Shown piece by piece: positions 24,668 to 33,026 of a stretch of DNA of 39,888 bases. Every line of letters starts with the position of its first letter. The first letter of the stretch is position 1. Position numbers and translations under genes: made by a program. The stretch comes from JALZEG01 sp046263255 (GTDB lineage: Bacteria > Actinomycetota > CADDZG01 > WHSQ01). The notes beneath the pieces were generated by a model, which had not been told where the DNA came from, searched no databases, and was given only the letters and a program-made list of their open reading frames with translations. The stretch is from NCBI GenBank assembly GCA_046263255.1, contig JBHELD010000050.1, forward strand, positions 1 to 39,888. The letters run 5' to 3'.

Positions 24668-25150
24668 ATGAGGCACATCGCGGTCGCCGTGGTCGTGCTC
24701 ATGTCCACGGCTCCGGCACGCTCGCAACCTGTCCTCGACTGCCCGGCGTGGCAGATCGGCCAGCACCTCGGAACGGGAACGCGCGCGGGTGTCCGCGACC
24801 TCGTGCACGACTTCGTCCGCGCCTACAACAGGGGCGACCTCGCGAGGCTGGACGAGATCTTTCCCCAGGAACCGGGGTTCGAGGGCTACTACGCCGAGCC
24901 GGAGCGGCAATGGGAAGAGGGGGAAGACCGCTCGACGTTGATCGACTACTTCGAGAGACGTCACGCGCTCGACGATCGGCTCGACCTCCGTGTGCTCCGC
25001 ATCCAGAAGAAGCGCGAACAGCGGGGCTGGGAGTTCTACTTCGAATTGCAGCGTGGTTCGGGCCAGCGCCGCGCCAGAGGTGGCTACGTCGGAAAGGGTG
25101 CGGCCGACTGCGCGCTGAGCGTCTGGAACATGTCGCGGCCGAGAGGCTGA
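24668..25150 (+). CDS. Secreted NTF2-like (SnoaL-type) protein
   Basis: A 160-residue exported protein. ATG 24668 starts a short signal peptide (MRHIAVAVVVLMSTAPARSQP). The core (VRDLVHDFVRAYNRGDLARLDEIFPQEPGF..YYAEPE) is the NTF2-like opening in which a helix and YNRGD are followed by a sheet. DYFERRHALDDRLDLRVLRIQKKR and WEFYFELQRGSG..RGGYVGKGAADCALSVWNM complete the fold. It has two Cys, which may pair after export. Such domains bind small hydrophobic ligands or act as isomerases; the function here is unknown. Confidence 0.78.
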   Translation: MRHIAVAVVVLMSTAPARSQPVLDCPAWQIGQHLGTGTRAGVRDLVHDFVRAYNRGDLARLDEIFPQEPGFEGYYAEPERQWEEGEDRSTLIDYFERRHALDDRLDLRVLRIQKKREQRGWEFYFELQRGSGQRRARGGYVGKGAADCALSVWNMSRPRG

Positions 25151-25224
25151 CGACCTTTCAGGTGCCGGCGCGAACCCGGCCGCAGGCTGCGACACCTGCG
25201 GCCGGAAACTCGGGCAAGAACGCG

Positions 25225-25495
25225 CTACTGCAGCGCGGGGACCCTCACGAACGACACCGGGTCGTCGTGCTCGATGACACCATGACGCCCGACGGTCCTC
25301 CCGTGGGAGTACACCTTCAGCGTCAGCGCCGTCACCTCGGCCCCCGCCTCCGGATCGAGATCGAGCCGGTCACCGGACGCGACGCGTCGAGCTTGAACGG
25401 CACCCGTCCGCGGCGGGGCAGAGGTCGGCCGCATCCGGGCCGTAGACGTCGAAGAGCATCTGGTCCACGTACGAGCAGTCCGTGGAGCTTCTTCA
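25225..25495 (-). pseudogene. Possible frameshifted small gene
   Basis: From an ATG at about 25495 the frame reads MKKLHGLLVRG, while another frame reads SYVDQMLFDVYGPDAADLC. A third, ending at the 25225 stop, reads GDRLDLDPEAGAEVTALTLKVYSHGRTVGRHGVIEHDDPVSFV, the most protein-like. A single gene broken by one or two frameshifts would explain this, but GC-rich DNA also makes false frames. The family is not recognised. Confidence 0.25.
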
Positions 25496-25551
25496 TGGGT
25501 CCCCTCCTTTGTCCCAGGCTCGCTTGAGACTTACTTTGGAGACGCCGCTTC

Positions 25552-25590
25552 TTCTCCCGAAAAATGCGGAGAAACCGGTACAAATTCACG
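25552..25590. repeat. Diverged hairpin element copy 3
   Basis: TTCTCC-N10-GGAGAA followed by AACCGGTACAAATTC, similar in core and orientation to the elements at 19145 and 20168, with one mispaired step and different outer flanks. It lies 29 bp before the next gene start. Confidence 0.35.
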
Positions 25591-25618
25591 AGCAAGTCGA
25601 GGGCATAGAGGGGGAGCC

Positions 25619-26284
25619 GTGTATTGCCCGGTGGACGGGGACGAATACAGAGAGGGCATCACCCGGTGCCCGGAGCACGACGTCGACCTCGTCGAGGAGC
25701 CTCCGGAGCCCGACGAGGACGAGGGGCCGCTGCTCGGGTGGCCGGACGACCGGGCCGCCGTACGCCTCGCTTTCCTGGTTCTGATTGCCGCAGGCGCCGT
25801 CTACGCCGTCAGCGGGGTCGTCTTCGGGGTCCTGCTCTGGTTCCCGTCGGTACGCGAGTCGGGCGAAGCCACGGCCCTGCGGCTGGCGCAGGCGGTCAAC
25901 GCCGGCGCCTGGGCGATCGGGATGGCGGCCCTCGGGGCGCTTGGCGGCGCGGTGCTGGTCAAGACGTACGCGCTGCTGCGGGGCCGCTCCCGCCTGGAGC
26001 ATCCCGCCACGGAGCCAGCCCCCGGCGCAGCGATGCGCCTGTTGTTCGGGCTGGTGATCGTGTTCTCGGTCCTGTGGGCGGTCACCGGGGTCGCGACGAG
26101 CTGGGAGAACGCGGAGCTGAGCACGGGTTTCTACAGGAGTCAGGGGCCCGACGACCCCTCCGACGCGTTCGTCGCGCTCGTCGCGGTGAACAGCGCCGCG
26201 TACGCCTGCGCCGTCGGCTCGTTCGCCGTCATGGCCGCGGCCCTCGCGCGGCGCGTGTACGCCCGGGTGGCCGCCCGCCACTGA
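25619..26284 (+). CDS. Zinc-ribbon membrane protein
   Basis: A 221-residue protein starting at GTG 25619. The first 25 residues carry YCPVDGDEYREGITRCPEHDVDLV, a CPxDG..CPxH zinc-ribbon-like head. An acidic linker (EEPPEPDEDEGP) follows, then four hydrophobic segments (LAFLVLIAAGAVYAVSGVVFGVLLW; AIGMAALGALGGAVLV; LLFGLVIVFSVLWAVTGVAT; ALVAVNSAAYACAVGSFAVMAAALA). Zinc-ribbon plus TM domain proteins of this type are common in actinobacteria, but their role is unknown. It lies upstream of the coiled-coil gene in the same direction (136-bp gap), so the pair may share a promoter. Confidence 0.8.
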   Translation: MYCPVDGDEYREGITRCPEHDVDLVEEPPEPDEDEGPLLGWPDDRAAVRLAFLVLIAAGAVYAVSGVVFGVLLWFPSVRESGEATALRLAQAVNAGAWAIGMAALGALGGAVLVKTYALLRGRSRLEHPATEPAPGAAMRLLFGLVIVFSVLWAVTGVATSWENAELSTGFYRSQGPDDPSDAFVALVAVNSAAYACAVGSFAVMAAALARRVYARVAARH

Positions 26285-26419
26285 CACCCGACCGGAGGGG
26301 CGGTGCGACTCGAACGGGTGGATTTCGCGCTCTGGCAAGGCAACCGAGCAGGAAATTCTTCGCGAGTTGATTAATCTCTCCAGGTCCGAGCGCTTTTTCC
26401 CGGCCCTGGAGGACCACCC

Positions 26420-29395
26420 ATGGACAGCAACGACGGCGACCGCCACGGCGCGATCGCGCACGAGGACGACGCACTGCAGGTAGAGGAGTGGGTGCCGATC
26501 GCGCTCGCGGCGGCAAAGCTCGGGGTCCCGCCGGACACCCTCGTCGGGTGGTGTGAGAGCGGTCTCGTGGCCTGGCGGCTGACGCAAGCGGGGGACGAGG
26601 AGAGCGCTCTCGTGAACCTGGAAGAAGCCCGTCGCTGCGCGGCGAATCTCGGCGTCGAGGCAGCGCCCGAGCCGCCCGAGGCGAAGGCCGAGCTGCCCCA
26701 GTGGATCCAGCAGCTCGCCGAGACGTGGCGGCAGGCCGCCCGCACCGAGGCGGAGGTGGACTTCCTCAACAACAAGCTTGCCGAGGTGAGGGCCGAGCTC
26801 GAGGACCAGCGCAGCGCAACCAACGTCACCCACGCCACCCTCGTCGCCGAGACGCGCAAGGCGGTCGCGCAGGCCGCACACGCGACCCTCGCCGCCCAGC
26901 AGGCGGCCGGCTCCGTCGCGCTCCATGCGGAGACGAAGGCGGCGCAGGAGAACCTCGTGGAGGACGCACGGCGCGCCGCGGCCGCGGCCCGGGCGGCGGC
27001 GCGCGACGCCGCGGCCCGTCTGGCGGCCCAGCAGGAGAGCCAGCAGGTCGCCGAGCGGGCCCGCTCGGAGGCGACTGAGACGGTTCTCGCCGCCGCGCGC
27101 TCGGCCCAGCAGGCGCAGACGATGGTCGAGACCGCGCAGCGCGAAGCGCTCGACATCGGCCTGAAGGTCCGAGAGGACATGGCCCAGGCGGCGGACGACG
27201 CGATCCTCCTCGCTCGCAGGGCGTCGGAGGAAGCCCGCGCGGCCGCCGCACAGGCGGCGCAGGAGGAGGCGCGGCGTGCGATCGCCATCGCGAGCGAGGC
27301 CCTGCTCGAGACGACGCAGAGCGCGCAGGACGGGGTGAACGAGGCGGCCGCGGCGGCGCGGTCCGACGTCGCCGCGCTGTCGCGCGAGACGCGCCTCCGG
27401 ATCCAGGCGGCCGTCGACGCCGCCCAGCAGGCGGCGGGCGACGCCGCGCGGGAAGCCATCAACGCCGCGGAGGCCGGGCACCGGCGCGTGCAGCAGGCGC
27501 TGGACGCCAGCACGGTCGCCGCGTCGGCCATGCAGCAGAGGGTCGAGGAGTCGATCGATGAGGCCCTTGCCTCCATGCACGACGCGGTGGAGGAGGCGCG
27601 GCGCACGGCGCTTGCCGCCGCGGCCGACGCCGCCGACGCCGGCGCGAACGCCGCGCTCGCCGATCTCGAGCGGCAGGTCGAAGAGGCGATCCGCGAGACG
27701 AACGCCGCGCACCAGGCGGCCCGGATCGAAGCCGAGCGTGTCGCCGCAGAGGCGCGTCAGGTGGCGACGTGGGCGATCGGCGAGGTCCGCTCTGCGGCCG
27801 CCGGAGCGGTGCACGAGCTCATCGAGAGCGCGAACGACGTCCGCAAGCAGATCGCCGCCACCGCGCAGCAGGTGCTGAAGGACGCCCAGGAGATAAAGCG
27901 GCAGGTCGAGGCGTCCGCGCAGCTCACGCTGCAGGAGTCCCGCGAGATCCAGCAGCTCGTCGAAGCCTCGGCCGCCCAGGCCGTCGAGTCGACCGAGCTT
28001 GCGGTCGACGCGGCGCGGGAGTCGACGGCGAAGATCGCGCGCGCCCAGGCCGAGCGGGCCGGGGAGCGCGCGGTGGAGAGCATCGCGGAGGCGAGACAAG
28101 AAGCGCTCGATGACCTCGAAGAGATGAAGGACGGTCTGACCGCGCTCGCGTACGAGGCCAAGAGCACGGTCGCCGAGGTCGCCGCCGCGACCACGCGCGC
28201 AGAGGCAGAACGCGCGATCGAGACCGTGCGGTCGGCCGCCGCGCTCGCGGCCAAGGAGGCCGAGGAGGCCCACAAGCGCACGACGCTCGACGCGAAGGCG
28301 TCGACCTCGAAGCTCGTGGAGGAATCGGCACGAACCGCCGAGCAGATCCGGGGGGAGCTCGCGGCAAGCGCACAGCAGGTGCTCCAAAAGACGCGTGAGG
28401 CCGCCGCGGAGGTCGCGCGCCGCGAGGCCGCGGAGAACGTGGCGGGGGTCGTGAAGCCGGTGCGCGACGAGCTGCTCGCCGGCCGGACGGCGCTCGAGCA
28501 GTCCCGGCGCGAGGCGCTGCAGGCGATCGAGGCTAAGGCGGCGGCGGCGCAGAAGCAGGCGACCGAAGCCGTCGAGGCGGCCGCGCAGGAAGCGCTCCAG
28601 AACGCTGCGGCCGCAGCGAGAGACGCCGCGCAGGCCGCGCGCGAGGCACAGAGTCACGCCCACAAGGAGGAAGCCGCGGTGGCGGCCAAGCTGCAGGCCG
28701 CGCAAGCCGCGAGCCAGGCCGCCGAGGCCGCTCGCCAGGCCGCGGACGAGGCGCGCCACGAGGCGGCCGCGCGAGCGTCGCAGCAGGCCGCGGCGAAGGC
28801 CGCCGAGGAGGCCGCGCTGTCGGCCGCGCGGGCGGCGGCCGACGCGGACCAGGCGCTGCGGCGTTCCCTGGCCGAGACCAAGCGGCTCGAGGACATGCAG
28901 CAAACGGCGCAGGAGGCGTTCGAGTCGGCGGCGGCGGCGGCCGACGAGGCCGCGTACTCGTCGCGCGAGAGCATCTGGCAGATGGCCGAGATCATGGCGC
29001 ACCAGGCCACCGAGCAGGCGGCGCTGCTGCAGGAGCAGCGCGACACGCTGAAGGCCGCACAGGACGCCGCGAAGTCCGCGCAGGGCGCGGCTCGGGCCGC
29101 GCAGGCCTCGTCCGTTGCGGCGCAGCGAGACGCCAACCGGGCCGGACGCACTGCGGAGGTGGTGGAGGGATCCGACGCGACCGGGAACGGCGCGCCCACC
29201 GCGGCGCCTCCGCCGTCTCCGCGCGACCCGTCGCCGTGGGACGAGCTCATGGAGAGCGAGGCGAACGAGAGCGGGCCGGGCGCCGACTTCTGGGCCGCCC
29301 CGGAACCCGCCGCCGAGGAGATGCTGGCGCTCGACGACGACGACGAAGCGCCTCTGGTCTCGAAGCTGTGGAGCCGGATCCGGTCCCGGAGCTAG
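26420..29395 (+). CDS. Giant Ala-rich coiled-coil protein with an N-terminal HTH-like segment, 991 aa
   Basis: ATG 26420 follows CTGGAGGACC, a good ribosome site. Residues ~25-75 (VPIALAAAKLGVPPDTLVGWCESGLVAWRL..VNLEEARR) resemble a MerR-type winged-helix head with an LxV-GWxExGL turn. From about 100 to 900 the sequence is nearly unbroken helix of Ala, Glu, Gln, Arg and Lys, with heptad-like spacing (AAQAA, AREAA and the like). The C-terminus is acidic (LALDDDDEAPLVSKLWSRIRSRS). Overall length and composition suit a cytoplasmic rod or scaffold, like the polar-growth coiled-coil proteins of actinobacteria, but no family was recognised. It is transcribed towards thioredoxin. Its antisense frames are long because of its codon use. 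Confidence 0.85.
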   Translation: MDSNDGDRHGAIAHEDDALQVEEWVPIALAAAKLGVPPDTLVGWCESGLVAWRLTQAGDEESALVNLEEARRCAANLGVEAAPEPPEAKAELPQWIQQLAETWRQAARTEAEVDFLNNKLAEVRAELEDQRSATNVTHATLVAETRKAVAQAAHATLAAQQAAGSVALHAETKAAQENLVEDARRAAAAARAAARDAAARLAAQQESQQVAERARSEATETVLAAARSAQQAQTMVETAQREALDIGLKVREDMAQAADDAILLARRASEEARAAAAQAAQEEARRAIAIASEALLETTQSAQDGVNEAAAAARSDVAALSRETRLRIQAAVDAAQQAAGDAAREAINAAEAGHRRVQQALDASTVAASAMQQRVEESIDEALASMHDAVEEARRTALAAAADAADAGANAALADLERQVEEAIRETNAAHQAARIEAERVAAEARQVATWAIGEVRSAAAGAVHELIESANDVRKQIAATAQQVLKDAQEIKRQVEASAQLTLQESREIQQLVEASAAQAVESTELAVDAARESTAKIARAQAERAGERAVESIAEARQEALDDLEEMKDGLTALAYEAKSTVAEVAAATTRAEAERAIETVRSAAALAAKEAEEAHKRTTLDAKASTSKLVEESARTAEQIRGELAASAQQVLQKTREAAAEVARREAAENVAGVVKPVRDELLAGRTALEQSRREALQAIEAKAAAAQKQATEAVEAAAQEALQNAAAAARDAAQAAREAQSHAHKEEAAVAAKLQAAQAASQAAEAARQAADEARHEAAARASQQAAAKAAEEAALSAARAAADADQALRRSLAETKRLEDMQQTAQEAFESAAAAADEAAYSSRESIWQMAEIMAHQATEQAALLQEQRDTLKAAQDAAKSAQGAARAAQASSVAAQRDANRAGRTAEVVEGSDATGNGAPTAAPPPSPRDPSPWDELMESEANESGPGADFWAAPEPAAEEMLALDDDDEAPLVSKLWSRIRSRS

Positions 29396-29490
29396 CGCGC
29401 GGAGCGCGTGCCGGGCCGTGGCGCCCGGGGAATATAGGTTGGGTCGCGGCGTTTTCCGACGAAGACACTCAGCACGAGAAGGAGAGCCCG

Positions 29491-29814
29491 GTGGCCCACA
29501 TGCAGGAAGTAAGCGAGACCGACTTCAACGAGGTCGTCCTGGCTTCCGACACCCCGGTCATCGTCGACTTCTGGGCCGAGTGGTGCGGGCCGTGCCGGCT
29601 CGTGCACCCGGAGCTCGAGAAGATTCAGACCGAGTACGAGGGCAAGGTCAAGGTCGTGAAGCTCAACATCGACGACGCTCCCGGCGTCGCCGGCAAGTAC
29701 GGGATCCTCAGCATCCCGACGATCGCCCTCTTTGTGGACGGCGACGTGAAGTCGCAGGTGGTCGGGCTGCGCCCGAAGGACGAGATCGTCCAGAGGCTCG
29801 GCCTCAACAACTAG
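29491..29814 (+). CDS. trxA: Thioredoxin
   Basis: A 107-residue thioredoxin with VDFWAEWCGPCRLVHPELEKI (WCGPC active site) and the cis-Pro motif SIPTIALF. It reduces protein disulfides in the cytosol with thioredoxin reductase, which is not in this window. GTG 29491 is preceded by AAGGAGAG, and a second ATG (29500) would shorten it by three residues. It lies 95 bp after the coiled-coil gene and is followed by a strong terminator, so it ends that transcription unit. Confidence 0.96.
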   Translation: MAHMQEVSETDFNEVVLASDTPVIVDFWAEWCGPCRLVHPELEKIQTEYEGKVKVVKLNIDDAPGVAGKYGILSIPTIALFVDGDVKSQVVGLRPKDEIVQRLGLNN

Positions 29815-29837
29815 GGACCGACGGCACCAGCCCTTCG

Positions 29838-29879
29838 AGGAGCCCCGGGGACTTCGCCCGCCCCGCCCGGGGCTCCTTT
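29838..29879 (+). terminator. Rho-independent terminator after thioredoxin
   Basis: Stem AGGAGCCCCGGG (29838-29849) / CCCGGGGCTCCT (29866-29877), loop about 16 nt, then TTT. It lies 24 bp after the thioredoxin stop. Confidence 0.85.
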
Positions 29880-29968
29880 GCATTTCCGGCCCCAGGTAGG
29901 AATCCGGCAGCGCCCAGCGAATGCCTACCAGCAGGACAACCTCGGACTGGAAGGCAGGGGGAAAAGTT

Positions 29969-31342
29969 ATGAGGTACCGCAGAATGCTGTCGGTCGCCCT
30001 TCTGGTGACGGCGCTCGCCTCGGCGCTCGTCGCCGCGCCGGCCGCGGCCACCCACAACGAGGACGACCATTCGGACAACGTCCGGCTGCTGGCCGAGAAG
30101 GCCATCGTCATCGAGCCGGACGATCCCGAGACGCCGGACACGAACGAAGAGGTGCGGGCGTCCGGGTCCGACCTCGCGTTCCAGAAGGACCTGCTCGTCG
30201 CGGGCTCCTACGAGGGCGTCGGGTTCTTCAAGCTCCGCGACAAGGCGCCGTATCTCGAGCAGGTCGGGTACTTCTCGTGCCCCGGCTCCCAGGGCGACGT
30301 CTCCGTCTGGGGCAACCTCGTGTTCGTCTCGGTCGACGCGCCGCGCGACAAGGCCGAGTGCGACTCGGTCGGGGCGAATCAGGCTGCGACCGCCCAGCGC
30401 GCCGACTGGGAGGGCCTTCGCATCCTCGACATCTCGAACCTGAGCCGCGTTCAGCAGGTCGCCGCGATCCGCACCGACTGCGGGTCGCACACGCACACGC
30501 TCGTCCCGGCGAAGGGCAAGCTCTACGTGTACATCGAGTCGTACCCGCTGACCGGACAGAGCGGTGACTGCAACGCGGTGACGCACCGGAAGATCTCGGT
30601 CGTCGAGGTGCCGCTCGCGAAGCCCCAGAAGGCGAAGGTCGTGACGACGCCCGACCTCACGACGACGATCGGGTGCCACGACATCACCGTCGACGTGAAG
30701 CGCAAGCTCGCGGTCGGGGCGTGCCTGAGCGAGTCGCAGGTGTGGGACGTCTCCAAGCCGGCGGAGCCGCAGCTGCTCGCTCGCATCCACAACCCGCGCA
30801 TCCAGATCCACCACTCCACGGGCTTCACGTGGGACGGCAAGTACCTCGTGCTCGGTGACGAGTTCGGCGGCGCCGCCGCCGGGGGCTGCGTCGGCAACCC
30901 CGCGGTCCCCATGGGCGCGATGTGGTTCTACGACATCACCGACCCGGAGAACCCGGAGGAGGCCGGCTTCTGGGCGCCGCCGCGGGTCTTCACGCCGCCG
31001 GACGACGCCGACGAGGCACAGCGCCCGCGCTGCACGACGCACAACTTCAACGTGCTCCCGACGAAGGACGGCAGCTACATCGCCGTGTCCTCGTACTACA
31101 GCGTCGCCCTCTCGGTGATCGACTTCACCGACCCGGCGAGCCCGAAGGAGCTCGGCTACTACCTTCCGAAGGAGAGCGGCAAGAACCCCGACACCTGGTC
31201 GGCCTACTGGTACAACGGCCTGATCTACTCGAACGACCACGCGTCGAAGGCCGGCATCCGGGTCTACGAGATGGACGGCCTCTCGACGAAAGAGGTCAAG
31301 ACCTTCAAGACGCGGCTGAACCCGCAGACGCAGATGCTCTAA
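29969..31342 (+). CDS. Secreted LVIVD-repeat beta-propeller protein, copy 2
   Basis: A 457-residue exported protein (signal peptide MRYRRMLSVALLVTALASALVAAPAAATHN). The propeller segments include FQKDLLVAGSYEGVGFFKL, GLRILDISNLSRVQQVAAIRTDCGSHTHTLV, SQVWDVSKPAEPQLLARIHNP, MWFYDITDPENPEEAGFWAPP and LSVIDFTDPASPKELGYYLP, and a final IRVYEMDG. It is related to the copy at 20213-21655 by the DPENPEE and DISN/DVS motifs, but repeat spacing and Cys positions differ, so duplication is old. A hairpin terminator follows 23 bp after the stop. Confidence 0.9.
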   Translation: MRYRRMLSVALLVTALASALVAAPAAATHNEDDHSDNVRLLAEKAIVIEPDDPETPDTNEEVRASGSDLAFQKDLLVAGSYEGVGFFKLRDKAPYLEQVGYFSCPGSQGDVSVWGNLVFVSVDAPRDKAECDSVGANQAATAQRADWEGLRILDISNLSRVQQVAAIRTDCGSHTHTLVPAKGKLYVYIESYPLTGQSGDCNAVTHRKISVVEVPLAKPQKAKVVTTPDLTTTIGCHDITVDVKRKLAVGACLSESQVWDVSKPAEPQLLARIHNPRIQIHHSTGFTWDGKYLVLGDEFGGAAAGGCVGNPAVPMGAMWFYDITDPENPEEAGFWAPPRVFTPPDDADEAQRPRCTTHNFNVLPTKDGSYIAVSSYYSVALSVIDFTDPASPKELGYYLPKESGKNPDTWSAYWYNGLIYSNDHASKAGIRVYEMDGLSTKEVKTFKTRLNPQTQML

Positions 31343-31365
31343 GGACGGGCGACACCCGGGGAGCC

Positions 31366-31391
31366 GAAGGGGGCGCTACGGCGCCCCCTTC
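31366..31391 (+). terminator. Rho-independent terminator after LVIVD copy 2
   Basis: Perfect 11-bp stem GAAGGGGGCGC / GCGCCCCCTTC with a TACG loop, followed by GTGTG rather than a T-run; strong stem near the gene end. Confidence 0.8.
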
Positions 31392-31535
31392 GTGTGTCCG
31401 GGCCTCGGAACGTGTGCCGGCCTTCATTGAGCAGGAACGGGCGCCGGGCGTACGTAATCGCGCAAAGGTCGGGCGTTAGGCACCCACGCGGTTCGGTAGA
31501 CTCCTTCCCGCCGGGGCCGATTCGCCGGCGACTGC

Positions 31536-31610
31536 GGGCCCATAGCTCAGCTCGGTTAGAGCGCACCCCTGATAAGGGTGAGGCCGATGGTTCAAATCCA
31601 TCTGGGCCCA
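31536..31610 (+). tRNA. tRNA-Ile(GAT), integration site of the island
   Basis: 75 nt. The acceptor stem is GGGCCCA / TGGGCCC, the D arm is AGCTCAGCTCGGTTAGAGCG, the anticodon stem-loop ACCCCTGATAAGGGT carries GAT, and the T arm is GATGGTTCAAATCCATC. Discriminator A73. CCA is not encoded at this copy. Its 3' part is duplicated perfectly 6.2 kb downstream, which marks it as an attachment site. Confidence 0.97.
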
Positions 31611-31611
31611 C
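31566..31611. mobile_element. attL: left 46-bp direct repeat of a tRNA-Ile genomic island
   Basis: From the anticodon arm (CCCCTGATAAGGG) to one base past the tRNA 3' end (GGGCCCAC), identical to 37767-37812 over 46 bp. The left copy is part of the complete tRNA; the following CTTCAG is element DNA. The island between the copies is about 6.2 kb. Confidence 0.9.
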
Positions 31612-31673
31612 TTCAGAAATGCCTGGTCATGGGCCTGCTGCACAATCCGACGTAAACCGCCATGGTCTGTCGG

Positions 31674-31691
31674 GTCAGCAAAAAGTCAGCT
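31674..31691. promoter_or_regulatory. Left arm-type site: two GTCAGC copies 11 bp apart
   Basis: GTCAGCAAAAAGTCAGCT, two GTCAGC hexamers separated by five bases. The same pair with the same 11-bp period occurs at 37633-37650 near the other island end, in the same orientation. This is the pattern of integrase arm-type binding sites. Confidence 0.6.
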
Positions 31692-31726
31692 CGATTTAGG
31701 ACTTCGAAGGAGATCGAGCGGTTGCT

Positions 31727-32002
31727 ATGGCTATCAACTTAGAGATCGAAGGGTCTATGCCACGACTGCTCGTTCACGACAGCGCTCTGTTCGATGGGGT
31801 GGACGAACGGCAGGTCGCTCTTGCTCTTCAACTTGCTCGTGACCGCTCCGCGGAAGCGGGCTTTCAGTACATCTGCTTCCTGAACACGGACGATGTCCCG
31901 TCGGAAGAACTAGCTAACCTTGGTTTGGACCTTCCCCCCTATACCGTCCTAACTTTGACTGATGAATCCGAGGCAGGCATGCGTCCCGGCATGAAGTTCT
32001 AG
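31727..32002 (+). pseudogene. DUF2326 C-terminal fragment (SMC-like ATPase relic)
   Basis: A 91-residue frame, LEIEGSMPRLLVHDSALFDG then VDERQVALALQLARDRSAEA GFQYICFLNTDDVPS with end LTLTDESEAGMRPGMKF. The HDSxLFDGVDERQ and GFQYIxxxNxDD motifs are those at the end of DUF2326, the C-terminal region of about 550-residue SMC-like ATPases seen in ABC-three-component systems. Everything upstream of that end is missing, and the fragment abuts the left arm-type site. It may be translated from ATG 31727, but it cannot act as the ATPase. Confidence 0.7.
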
Positions 32003-32076
32003 CATCGTCCGTACGGTGTCGGGGCTGGCGATCCCAGAGTTTCAAACCGTTCGACCTGTGTCATTGCTTGAGTCAC

Positions 32077-33003
32077 CTAGCGAATAAAGACCACTAAGTA
32101 GTCGCTTTCGATCGTAATCTCAGCCAGGAACGCCTTTAGCCCTCGTTCCGTTTCAAGAACAATGCTGGCCTCGCCCAGATCGGTTTTCGGATAGTCATTC
32201 ACGAATCGGCTCAGCTCGCTGTACAGCTCAAACAAGCGTTCCTTCGGTCCCCGCAAGCATTCCTGTAGTGAGCCAAACTGCCTGCGGAAAGTCGGCGACT
32301 CGTGAGCGGAACTTATGCGAGGGCGGCGGAATCCGGAGTGTTGATCCGCGCGCAAACAGATGAGACCGCAAACCTTGGGGTTCCTCGACACGTATCGACG
32401 AACGGCCTCCAAAGGTGGCGCCTGCCATGATCCCGCCAACAAGAGAGCGTTTGCCATGCTCAGCTTCGACTCAGCGGCCTCCGCGATGAACCATTCGAGC
32501 TGAAAGACTAGATCCTCGGCGAACCGATTCGCCTGGCGATCGAATTCGTCAACCGTCGAAGGATCCAACGTTGAATGACCATCGACGTAGAAAGCACGCT
32601 GCTGCCACGGGAGCAGGGCATGCGCGAGTTCGTGGCCCATCGTCATCCGCAGCTGGAAGTTTTTCAAAGAGTGGTCCAGGAAAATTTGCCTGTCATCTCT
32701 TCCGAAAGCACCCAACACGACGCCCTGGTACTTCTTGACTGCCCGATGAGCCCGAGCAGGCAACTTAGCCCGCTCGTAGAGATCGATTGGGCGTGCAAGA
32801 CCAGCCGCGGATGAGATCTCCATGAGTGGAGTGGGAATTACGCCGAGGCTATCGGTCTCCCACAGCCACTCCAATGCATGCTTCGCAACCAGATCCAGGG
32901 TCGGAGCATTGTCCGGCATCAATAATGCCAATGAGACGCGAGGAGAAGCCCAGTCGATAATTGGGTCATCTGACCATGGGTCGCGGTGCCGCCGGGTCGT
33001 CAT
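32077..33003 (-). CDS. ImmA/IrrE-family metallo-endopeptidase
   Basis: A 308-residue protein from ATG 33003 (AAGGGA ribosome site; TTG 33009 possible). The zinc signature is GHELAHALL (His124, Glu125, His128), and the downstream helix EFDRQANRFAEDLVF supplies the third ligand region. In ICEBs1, ImmA cleaves the ImmR repressor to switch the element on, and here an Xre gene of matching type lies 23 bp upstream on the same strand. The C-terminal ~140 residues are not recognised. It probably cuts the adjacent repressor, but that is inferred from context. Confidence 0.9.
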   Translation of the reverse strand: MTTRRHRDPWSDDPIIDWASPRVSLALLMPDNAPTLDLVAKHALEWLWETDSLGVIPTPLMEISSAAGLARPIDLYERAKLPARAHRAVKKYQGVVLGAFGRDDRQIFLDHSLKNFQLRMTMGHELAHALLPWQQRAFYVDGHSTLDPSTVDEFDRQANRFAEDLVFQLEWFIAEAAESKLSMANALLLAGSWQAPPLEAVRRYVSRNPKVCGLICLRADQHSGFRRPRISSAHESPTFRRQFGSLQECLRGPKERLFELYSELSRFVNDYPKTDLGEASIVLETERGLKAFLAEITIESDYLVVFIR

Positions 33004-33026
33004 GATCAAATCCCTTGTGGCTCAGT

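Larger units (their letters stand above)
25151..25618. other. 468-bp stretch with a degraded frame and a hairpin copy
   Basis: No intact gene is supported here. On the minus strand between 25225 and about 25495 there are protein-like stretches in different frames. At 25552-25573 lies a diverged copy of the hairpin element (TTCTCC / GGAGAA) just before the zinc-ribbon membrane gene. Confidence 0.4.

Noticed and set aside
25586..29002. 1138-codon open frame on the minus strand
   Set aside because: It is antisense to the coiled-coil gene. GC-rich Ala/Glu codons leave long empty antisense frames, and its Leu/Arg/Gly-rich translation resembles no protein.
31339..31611. Minus-strand frame MGPDGFEPSASPLS across tRNA-Ile
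   Set aside because: This is a well-known spurious translation over tRNA genes; the tRNA folds properly.
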